NCBI RefSeq assembly: GCF_011801145.1
Contig: NZ_CP046172.1
Location: 3,596,001-3,660,000 of the forward strand
From: Nocardia arthritidis
GTDB lineage: Bacteria; Actinomycetota; Actinomycetes; Mycobacteriales; Mycobacteriaceae
Direction of reading: 5' to 3'
Length of the DNA: 64,000 nucleotides
A model generated the notes under the pieces. It was not told where the DNA came from. It worked only from the letters and a program-made list of their open reading frames with translations, and did no database searches. Shown here in pieces: positions 57,369-64,000 of the stretch (its first letter is position 1; the number at the start of each line of letters is the position of its first letter). Made by a program: the position numbers and the translations under genes.

Positions 57369-59470
57369 CGCGGCCGTGGGGTGACGGCGCGGATACCGGG
57401 GTACCGGCCGCGCTCGGCGGTGGCGTGACGCTGGTGGAGGGTTCCACCTTCTGCATCAGCGAAACCGGCGGCACCGTCAGCGCGGACCGGCCCGAGGGTC
57501 TGTTCGTGCGCGACACCAGGGTGCTTTCGCACTGGCGGCTGACGGTGGACGGTCAAGTGCCGCAAGCGCTTACCGTGCAATACGCCGCGCCGTACAGTGC
57601 GACCCTGCTGGCCAGGACCATGCCGAGGGCGGGCCGGGCCGACAGCACGGCGCTGGTCATCGTCGGACGGCACGTCGGCGACGGGATGCGCGAAGACCTG
57701 ATCGTGCGCAACCTGTCCGCCGAGCCGATGCACTCCACGGTGGTGCTCGCGGTGGACGCCGATTTCGCCGACCTGTTCGAGGTGAAGGAGGGTCGCGCGG
57801 GCGAAGGCGTGCACACCGACACCAGGAGCGGTGCGGGCGCGGTGCAGATCAGCAGGCCGGAGCTGCAGCTGGCGGTGACCGTCAGCGGATCGGGCGCGCA
57901 TGCGCACGACCGCGAACTGCGTTGGGAGATAGAGCTTCCCGGGCGCGGTGAGTGGACGGCCTGCATCGAGTACCTGCCCGCGTTCGACGCCGACTCGCAT
58001 GAGCCGCGCTATCCGTGCGGCTCCCCGGTGAGCCGCAGCGCACCCGCGCAACGGCTGCGGGAGTGGTACGAGAATTCGCCGACCGTGCACACCGAGGACG
58101 AGACGCTGGCCGCGGTGCTGCAGCGCACCGTCGTCGACCTCGGCGCGCTGCGGATCTTCGATCCGGATCATCCGGAGCGCGCGGTGGTCGCCGCGGGCGC
58201 GCCGTGGTTCATGGCGCTGTTCGGCCGCGACTCGCTGCTCACCTCGTGGATGGTGCTGCCGCTGGACCGCCGGTTGGCGGTCGGCACGCTGCAGAGCCTC
58301 GCGGGCTTGCAGGGCAACAGGATTCGCACCGCCACCGAGGAGGAGCCGGGACGCATCCCGCACGAGGTGCGGTTCGGCCGGGCGGCGACGCTGCTGCTCG
58401 GCGGCGACACCGTGTACTACGGAACCGCCGATGCCACACCGCTTTTCGTCATGCTGCTCGGCGAGCTGCATCGCTGGGGCCTGGATGCGAAGACCCGCGA
58501 CGAACTGCTCCCGCACGCCGATCGGGCGCTGGAATGGATCGAGAAGTACGGCGACGTGGACGGCGACGGATTCGTCGAATACGCCCGCGCCGCCGAACAC
58601 GGGCTGGCCAACCAGGGCTGGAAGGACTCCTGGGACGGCGTGAATTTCGCGGACGGCACCATCGCGACCGCGCCCATCGCCCTGGCCGAGGTGCAGGGTT
58701 ACGTATACGCCGCGTACATGGCGCGCGCGACGCTGGCCTCCGGCGTCGGCGACCACACGCTGGCCGAGCGGTGGCGGGCCAAGGCCGCCGCGCTGAAGAC
58801 GGCATTCAACGAAACCTTCTGGCTGCCGGAAAAGGGTTGGTACGCAATCGGTTTGGATCGTGACAAGCGGCCGATCGACGCGCTCACCTCGAATATCGGG
58901 CACTGCCTGTGGACCGGGATCGTCGACGGTGACAAGGCGGGCCAGGTCGCAGACCGGCTGCTCTCCCCGGAAATGTTCAGCGGCTGGGGAATTCGCACAC
59001 TGGCCACATCGATGGGCGCGTACAACCCGGTCAGCTACCACAACGGGTCGGTATGGCCGCACGACAACGCGATCTGCGCCGCCGGGCTCATGCGCTACGG
59101 ATACACCGAGCACGCCACCCGGGTGGTCGACGCGGTACTCGACGCCTCCACCCGGTTCGGGTACCGGCTCCCGGAATTGTTCTGCGGTTTCGATCGCGCC
59201 GAATTCGATGTGCCGGTGCCATATCCCACCTCCTGTTCACCGCAGGCGTGGGCCGCCGCCGCGCCGCTGCTGTTCCTGCGGACGCTGCTGCGGCTGGAAC
59301 CGAGCGTGCCCGAGGGGGTGCTCTCGGTGGCACCGGTGGTGCCGGAGCGGTATCTGCCGTTGAGCGTCAGCGGGTTGCGGGTCGGGTCGAACGCGTTGAC
59401 GGTGTACGTGGATACCGAGGGATGGCATGTGCGCGGGTTGTCCGGTGATCTGCGGCGCGCCGACCATTGA
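57365..59470 (+). CDS. amylo-alpha-1,6-glucosidase / glycogen debranching-like protein
   Basis: 701 residues. The N-terminal GDE_N_bis domain (LVEGSTFCISETGGTVSADRPEGLFVRDTRVLSHW) precedes an (alpha/alpha)6 barrel with GAPWFMALFGRDSLLTSWM, ANQGWKDSWDGVNFADG and SYHNGSVWPHDNAICAAGL, the catalytic-acid regions of the MGH1/GDE clan. It probably cleaves alpha-glucosides; substrate not known. GTG 57365 overlaps the glycosyltransferase stop. Last gene of the operon. Confidence 0.88.
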   Translation: MTRPWGDGADTGVPAALGGGVTLVEGSTFCISETGGTVSADRPEGLFVRDTRVLSHWRLTVDGQVPQALTVQYAAPYSATLLARTMPRAGRADSTALVIVGRHVGDGMREDLIVRNLSAEPMHSTVVLAVDADFADLFEVKEGRAGEGVHTDTRSGAGAVQISRPELQLAVTVSGSGAHAHDRELRWEIELPGRGEWTACIEYLPAFDADSHEPRYPCGSPVSRSAPAQRLREWYENSPTVHTEDETLAAVLQRTVVDLGALRIFDPDHPERAVVAAGAPWFMALFGRDSLLTSWMVLPLDRRLAVGTLQSLAGLQGNRIRTATEEEPGRIPHEVRFGRAATLLLGGDTVYYGTADATPLFVMLLGELHRWGLDAKTRDELLPHADRALEWIEKYGDVDGDGFVEYARAAEHGLANQGWKDSWDGVNFADGTIATAPIALAEVQGYVYAAYMARATLASGVGDHTLAERWRAKAAALKTAFNETFWLPEKGWYAIGLDRDKRPIDALTSNIGHCLWTGIVDGDKAGQVADRLLSPEMFSGWGIRTLATSMGAYNPVSYHNGSVWPHDNAICAAGLMRYGYTEHATRVVDAVLDASTRFGYRLPELFCGFDRAEFDVPVPYPTSCSPQAWAAAAPLLFLRTLLRLEPSVPEGVLSVAPVVPERYLPLSVSGLRVGSNALTVYVDTEGWHVRGLSGDLRRADH

Positions 59471-59520
59471 ATCGGACTGACAGGACACGTCGAATCGGAC
59501 CGATAGGACACGGTCGTGTC
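59469..59520. repeat. 23-bp period direct repeat plus palindrome
   Basis: GAATCGGACTGACAGGACAC (59469) and GAATCGGACCGATAGGACAC (59492) differ at two positions; the second runs into the perfect palindrome GACACGGTCGTGTC (59507-59520). It begins inside the glucosidase stop codon region and ends 53 bases before the coiled-coil gene, so it may be its operator. Confidence 0.55.
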
Positions 59521-59572
59521 ATCTGAGGCGTAGCCGGTCGCGCCCGTCGTAGTGCTCCGATAGCCTCGTCGC

Positions 59573-60001
59573 ATGGGGAAAGACGAGGAGTTCGAGGCGC
59601 GCATCAGCGCATTGGAAGGGGAGGTCGCGATGCTTCGGCGAGTGGAGGAGGAGATTCCGGCGCTGCGGCGGGAAACCGTGGAGGCCGTACGCAATGCGTC
59701 GGCGGCGCAAGTTCTGGCTCAGGCCGCCGATCGTGATGCGGCGGATGTGCGTGTCGTGTTGCGCGGTCAGCAGCGGTTGCTGAACGCGTTGCGCGAGACA
59801 CAGGTGGAACAGGGTCAGCAGATATCGGAACAGGGTCGGCAGATAGACAGCTTGCGGTCGGAGATGCGTGCCGGTTTCGCCGAGGTCCGGTCGGAGCTGC
59901 GCGAAGCCTTCACCAAGGTGAATCTCGGTATGTCGCAGATCGTCGCACTGCTGGCGGCCAAGGAGCGGGAGGAGGGCGCGCCCGATTCGGCGGCTGAATG
60001 A
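59573..60001 (+). CDS. coiled-coil hypothetical protein, 142 aa
   Basis: Almost entirely predicted coiled coil: FEARISALEGEVAMLRRVEEEI, then RGQQRLLNALRETQVEQGQQISEQGRQIDSLRSEM with heptad-spaced Leu/Ile, and a short acidic tail. No signal peptide or membrane segment. No recognised domain; proteins like this are frequent in Nocardia as far as I recall. ATG 59573. A strong hairpin follows the stop. Confidence 0.72.
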   Translation: MGKDEEFEARISALEGEVAMLRRVEEEIPALRRETVEAVRNASAAQVLAQAADRDAADVRVVLRGQQRLLNALRETQVEQGQQISEQGRQIDSLRSEMRAGFAEVRSELREAFTKVNLGMSQIVALLAAKEREEGAPDSAAE

Positions 60002-60030
60002 ATCTGCGCTGGTAGAAAGCCCGTGACCAC

Positions 60031-60075
60031 TTCGCCGGGCGTTGTGGCGGTCACCTCGTCGCGGCGCCCGGCGAA
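60031..60075 (+). terminator. hairpin between coiled-coil gene and uvrA
   Basis: Perfect 11-base arms TTCGCCGGGCG/CGCCCGGCGAA with a 23-base loop, followed by ACTTG. Confidence 0.7.
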
Positions 60076-60151
60076 ACTTGTCGGTGGGTCGGCCTAGCAT
60101 GGCGCGCGGGGGACTGTCCGGACGATGAACACGATTGGGAAGGGACGGCCG

Positions 60152-63100
60152 GTGGCGGAACGCCTCACTGTGCGCGGAGCTCGGGAACACAACCTGAAGG
60201 GGGTCGATCTCGATCTGCCCCGCGACAGCCTCATCGTGTTCACCGGGCTGTCCGGCTCGGGCAAATCCAGCCTCGCCTTCGACACCATCTTCGCCGAGGG
60301 CCAGCGCCGCTACGTCGAATCGCTGTCCGCGTACGCCCGCCAGTTCCTCGGCCAGATGGACAAACCGGATGTCGACTTCATCGAGGGTCTGTCGCCCGCG
60401 GTCTCCATCGATCAGAAATCGACCAACCGGAACCCGCGCTCCACCGTCGGCACCATCACCGAGGTCTACGACTACCTGCGCCTGCTCTACGCGCGCGCGG
60501 GCACGCCGCATTGCCCGGTGTGCGGCGAGTTCATCGCCAAGCAAACCCCGCAGCAGATCGTCGACCAGGTGCTCGCCATGGAGGAGGGCATCAAGTTCCA
60601 GGTGCTCGCGCCGGTGGTGCGCACCCGCAAGGGCGAATTCGTCGACCTGTTCGATCAGCTGAATTCACAAGGTTATTCGCGCGTGCGGGTGGACGGCGTC
60701 GTCTACCCGCTGACCGATCCGCCCAAGCTGAAGAAGCAGGAGAAGCACGACGTCGAGGTGGTGGTGGACCGCCTCCAGGTGAAGCCGAATTCCAAACAGC
60801 GCCTGACGGATTCGATCGAAACCGCGCTGCGGCTCGCCGACGGCATCGTGGTGCTCGACTTCGTCGACCGCGACGAGCACGCACACGATCGTGAGCGCCG
60901 CTTCTCCGAGCGTCTGGCCTGCCCGAACGGCCACCCACTCGATATCGAGGATCTGGAACCGCGTTCGTTCTCCTTCAACTCGCCATACGGCGCCTGCCCG
61001 GACTGCACCGGCCTCGGCATCCGCAAGGAGGTGGACCCGGATCTGGTGGTCCCCGATCCGGAGCTCAGCCTGAACGATGGCGCGATCGCGCCGTGGTCGC
61101 GCGGGCAGACCGCCGAATACTTCACTCGCCTGCTGTCCGGACTCGCCGAATCGATCGGGTTCTCCATGGATACGCCGTGGCAGGATCTGCCCGCCAAGGC
61201 GCGCAAGGCCGTGCTGGAGGGCAGTTCCGATCAGGTGCACGTCTCCTACACCAACCGCTACGGCCGGAAGCGTTCGTACTACGCCGATTTCGAGGGCGTG
61301 ATGCCGTTCCTGCAGCGGCGCATGGAGAGCACCGAATCCGAGCAGATGAAGGAGCACTACGACGGGTACATGCGGGATATCCCGTGCCCCGTCTGCAAGG
61401 GTGCGCGGCTGCGGCCGGAGATCCTCGCGGTGACGCTGTCCGCCGACGGTGGCCGCAAATCCATTGCCGACGTGAGCGATCTGTCCATCGGCGACTGTTC
61501 GAAATTCCTCAACGCGCTCACCCTCGACGATCGGCAGGCCGCCATCGCGGGTCAGGTGCTCAAGGAGATCCAGGCCCGGCTCGGCTTCCTGCTCGACGTC
61601 GGCCTGGAATACCTGTCGCTGTCCCGGGCCGCCGCCACCCTGTCCGGCGGTGAGGCGCAACGCATCCGGCTGGCCACCCAGATCGGCTCGGGCCTGGTCG
61701 GTGTGCTGTATGTGCTGGACGAGCCATCGATCGGCCTGCATCAGCGGGATAACCGCCGCCTCATCGAAACCCTCACCCGGCTACGCAATCTCGGCAATAC
61801 GCTGATCGTCGTCGAACACGACGAGGACACCATCCGCGCCTCCGACTGGGTGGTCGATATCGGTCCGCTGGCCGGCGAGCACGGCGGCCAGGTGGTGCAC
61901 AGCGGGACGTATCAGGATCTGCTCACTCACCCGAATTCGCTTACCGGCGCCTATCTTTCGGGTCGGGAGCGGATCGAGGTGCCGCTGGTGCGCCGCCCGG
62001 TGAACAAGAAGCGGCAGCTCACCGTCGTCGGCGCCAACGAGCACAACCTGCGGGGCATCGATGTCGCGTTCCCGCTCGGCGTGCTCACCTCGGTCACCGG
62101 TGTTTCCGGCTCCGGTAAGTCGACGCTGGTCAACGACATCCTGGCCACCGTGCTGGCCAACCGGCTCAACGGCGCGCGTCAGGTGCCGGGGCGGCACACC
62201 AGGGTGAACGGCCTCGACCACCTGGACAAGCTGGTACAGGTGGACCAGTCGCCGATCGGCCGCACCCCCCGCTCGAATCCGGCCACCTACACCGGCGTGT
62301 TCGACAAGATCCGCACCCTGTTCGCGGCCACCACCGAGGCCAAGGTACGCGGCTATCAGCCGGGGCGGTTCTCGTTCAACGTGAAAGGCGGCCGCTGCGA
62401 GGCATGTTCGGGTGACGGCACGCTGAAGATCGAGATGAACTTCCTGCCGGACGTCTACGTGCCGTGCGAGGTGTGCCACGGCGCCCGGTACAACCGGGAG
62501 ACCCTCGAGGTGCACTACAAGGGCAAAACCATCGCCGAGGTGCTCGATATGCCCATCGAGGAGGCGGCCGAATTCTTCGAGCCGGTCACCTCGATCCATC
62601 GCTACCTCAAGACGCTGGTCGATGTCGGGCTCGGTTACGTGCGGCTCGGCCAGAGCGCGCCGACGCTGTCGGGCGGTGAGGCGCAGCGGGTGAAGTTGGC
62701 CGCGGAACTACAGAAGCGATCCACCGGACGCACCGTCTACATCCTCGACGAGCCGACCACCGGCCTGCACTTCGAGGACATCCGCAAACTGCTCACCGTG
62801 ATCAACGGCCTGGTCGACAAGGGCAATACGGTCATCGTGATCGAACACAACCTGGACGTCATCAAAACCTCCGACTGGGTGATCGATATGGGGCCGGAGG
62901 GCGGCTCCGGCGGCGGCACCGTGGTGGCCGAGGGCACCCCGGAGGATGTCGGCGAGAACGCGTCCAGCTACACCGGACAGTTCCTGCGCGAGGTGCTGGC
63001 CCAGCCCGCCGCGCCGAAGAAGGTTGCGGCCAAGTCGGCTACGGCGAAGAAGGTCGCGGCCAAGAAGGTTGCGTCCGCGGCCGAGGAGACGCCCGACGCC

Positions 63101-63157
63101 GCGGCCGCGGCCAAGGCGGCCAAGCGCGCGTCACGAAAGGCGGCCGCGCTGCGCTGA
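60152..63157 (+). CDS. uvrA: excinuclease ABC subunit A
   Basis: 1001 residues. Two ABC ATPase halves with Walker A GLSGSGKS and GVSGSGKS and two LSGGEAQR signatures, zinc modules including CPVCGE and [14 protein letters not shown]...CEVCHG. It recognises DNA lesions and loads UvrB. GTG 60152 gives [15 protein letters not shown], the family N terminus, with AAGGGACGG upstream; ATG 60125 is an alternative. The last about 50 residues are a Lys/Ala-rich tail ([20 protein letters not shown]) absent from standard UvrA, which would bind DNA nonspecifically. Confidence 0.97.
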   Translation: MAERLTVRGAREHNLKGVDLDLPRDSLIVFTGLSGSGKSSLAFDTIFAEGQRRYVESLSAYARQFLGQMDKPDVDFIEGLSPAVSIDQKSTNRNPRSTVGTITEVYDYLRLLYARAGTPHCPVCGEFIAKQTPQQIVDQVLAMEEGIKFQVLAPVVRTRKGEFVDLFDQLNSQGYSRVRVDGVVYPLTDPPKLKKQEKHDVEVVVDRLQVKPNSKQRLTDSIETALRLADGIVVLDFVDRDEHAHDRERRFSERLACPNGHPLDIEDLEPRSFSFNSPYGACPDCTGLGIRKEVDPDLVVPDPELSLNDGAIAPWSRGQTAEYFTRLLSGLAESIGFSMDTPWQDLPAKARKAVLEGSSDQVHVSYTNRYGRKRSYYADFEGVMPFLQRRMESTESEQMKEHYDGYMRDIPCPVCKGARLRPEILAVTLSADGGRKSIADVSDLSIGDCSKFLNALTLDDRQAAIAGQVLKEIQARLGFLLDVGLEYLSLSRAAATLSGGEAQRIRLATQIGSGLVGVLYVLDEPSIGLHQRDNRRLIETLTRLRNLGNTLIVVEHDEDTIRASDWVVDIGPLAGEHGGQVVHSGTYQDLLTHPNSLTGAYLSGRERIEVPLVRRPVNKKRQLTVVGANEHNLRGIDVAFPLGVLTSVTGVSGSGKSTLVNDILATVLANRLNGARQVPGRHTRVNGLDHLDKLVQVDQSPIGRTPRSNPATYTGVFDKIRTLFAATTEAKVRGYQPGRFSFNVKGGRCEACSGDGTLKIEMNFLPDVYVPCEVCHGARYNRETLEVHYKGKTIAEVLDMPIEEAAEFFEPVTSIHRYLKTLVDVGLGYVRLGQSAPTLSGGEAQRVKLAAELQKRSTGRTVYILDEPTTGLHFEDIRKLLTVINGLVDKGNTVIVIEHNLDVIKTSDWVIDMGPEGGSGGGTVVAEGTPEDVGENASSYTGQFLREVLAQPAAPKKVAAKSATAKKVAAKKVASAAEETPDAAAAAKAAKRASRKAAALR

Positions 63158-63167
63158 TTCGGTTGAC

Positions 63168-63192
63168 GGCGCCGTCCGGTGCGGGCGGCGCC
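63168..63192. terminator. weak hairpin between uvrA and hydrolase
   Basis: GGCGCCG/CGGCGCC arms with an 11-base loop between two convergent genes; probably a shared terminator. Confidence 0.5.
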
Positions 63193-63201
63193 ACCGTATT
63201 C

Positions 63202-63918
63202 TCAGCGGTTGGTGACCTGGTCGATCAGCTCGGCGAGCTCCTTCGGCCGGGAGAACTGTGGCCAGTGGCCGGTGGGTAGTTCGAGGTAGTCGGCGTCGAT
63301 CCGCCGCAATTCGTCGAACAGCCAGGACGGTTCGCTCGATTGCAGTTCCCGCCGTACCTGTTCCGGGGTGAACGTGCAGCAGATGACCGTCGACGGGATC
63401 GTCAACCGGTCGGCGTGTTCGCTCAACTTGAGCGGGACGGCCGCGATGGTGGCCGGTTCGGATATCGCGTTGGCGCGCAAGCGTGCGAGCATCGCCTCGT
63501 CGAGTCCGTCGAGCACACCGGGCATCCGCTCGGTGAATTCGGCCCAGCTCGGCAGCTCCCATTCGCGCAGCGCCGGATCCAGTGCCGGATTCACCGCGAA
63601 ACCCTCGTGCGCGGGCGCGGTATCGACATAGACGACGCGCAGGAACCGCTCGGGGGCGATATCCGTTGCGAGATAACCGGTTACGGCCGCGCCGCTGTGC
63701 AATACCAGGATCACCTGCTCGTCTTCGGATACCGCGTCGACGATGCCCTGCGCCTGTTCGTCCAGCGTGACGGTGAGCCGGTCCGGATCGGCCGGGTCCA
63801 TACCGCGCGGTGTATGCGCGATCACCTCGTGCCCGCGGGCCCGCAGTTCGGCGGCCACCTCGTCCCACGCCCACGCGCCGAGCCAGAAACCTGGCACGAG
63901 CAGTATCCGAATTGTCAT
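63202..63918 (-). CDS. alpha/beta hydrolase
   Basis: 238 residues. N-terminal ILLVPGFWLGAWAWDEVA (oxyanion region), nucleophile Ser75 in VLVLHSGAAVTGYLA and catalytic His218 in PTGHWPQFSRPKEL; the acid would be in VICCTFTPEQ or nearby. It resembles small esterase-like proteins of the EstC/salicylate-esterase group. Substrate unknown. ATG 63918. The last 80 bases of the window hold nothing I can assign. Confidence 0.85.
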   Translation of the reverse strand: MTIRILLVPGFWLGAWAWDEVAAELRARGHEVIAHTPRGMDPADPDRLTVTLDEQAQGIVDAVSEDEQVILVLHSGAAVTGYLATDIAPERFLRVVYVDTAPAHEGFAVNPALDPALREWELPSWAEFTERMPGVLDGLDEAMLARLRANAISEPATIAAVPLKLSEHADRLTIPSTVICCTFTPEQVRRELQSSEPSWLFDELRRIDADYLELPTGHWPQFSRPKELAELIDQVTNR

Positions 63919-64000
63919 GATACCCCTGTCATTTCGGTTGATCCCTGCCTTGACCGGCTTATCTGCGGCGCCGAAATCGACGGGACGGGCGCGGTTCGCG

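Overview
The window is a high-GC actinobacterial chromosome segment, most likely from Nocardia or a close relative. The basis is the GC-rich codon use, the GTG/TTG starts, the mycobacterial-type gene forms (RpsA with four S1 domains, CoaE fused to a GrpB-like domain, DevR/DevS close to M. tuberculosis DosR/DosS, PdtaR) and a run of lipoproteins resembling the Nocardia DUF7373 family. No phage, plasmid, insertion sequence, CRISPR array or defence island is visible. One tRNA gene (Leu, CAA) is present.

Layout. 0.1-1.3 kb: a VOC-fold protein and a WYL regulator. 1.3-2.5 kb: a gene-free stretch of tandem and dispersed repeats ending at tRNA-Leu. 2.8-9.2 kb: pdtaR and a complete branched-chain amino acid ABC transporter (livK-H-M-G-F) with a strong hairpin between livK and livH. 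9.2-13.7 kb: a DUF885 protein and polA. 13.7-18.9 kb: a leftward run of three paralogous lipoproteins and a transmembrane Ser/Thr kinase. 19.1-21.9 kb: a putative leader peptide and attenuator in front of a stand-alone LeuA-type allosteric domain, then thioredoxin, a 2H phosphoesterase and an isopropylmalate/isocitrate dehydrogenase relative. 22.0-25.7 kb: a polar amino acid ABC transporter plus an APH-fold kinase. 25.7-29.8 kb: two LysR regulators, each divergent from an oxidoreductase. 29.8-33.1 kb: an SPFH protein with a small ribbon-helix-helix partner, an erythromycin-esterase-like protein and a methyltransferase. 33.4-34.8 kb: rpsA, followed by a second repeat-rich gene-free region. 35.7-40.8 kb: unknowns, a Tat-exported phospholipase C and coaE. 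40.9-44.6 kb: two DUF402 paralogues and uvrB. 44.7-51.2 kb: VOC/AraC pair, a tiny ORF unit, universal stress protein, HelD-type helicase, ABM protein and a diguanylate cyclase. 51.4-59.5 kb: a ketosynthase and a dormancy (DosR) locus with sensor kinase, hibernation-type protein, response regulator and a zinc-ribbon/glycosyltransferase/glucosidase operon. 59.5-64 kb: a coiled-coil protein, uvrA and an alpha/beta hydrolase.

How the genes fit together. Much of the segment is housekeeping: DNA repair (polA, uvrB, uvrA), translation (rpsA) and CoA synthesis (coaE), interleaved with small regulator/enzyme pairs. Three groupings read as functional systems: the Liv transporter; the DevR/DevS locus, where a DosR-box-like palindrome lies between devS and a ribosome-hibernation-type protein; and the kinase/lipoprotein cluster at the cell envelope. 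The least expected unit is the isolated LeuA regulatory domain behind a 16-codon leader carrying Leu-Ile-Leu-Val-Val.

All functional statements come from reading motifs and recalled family resemblance; no database search was possible.
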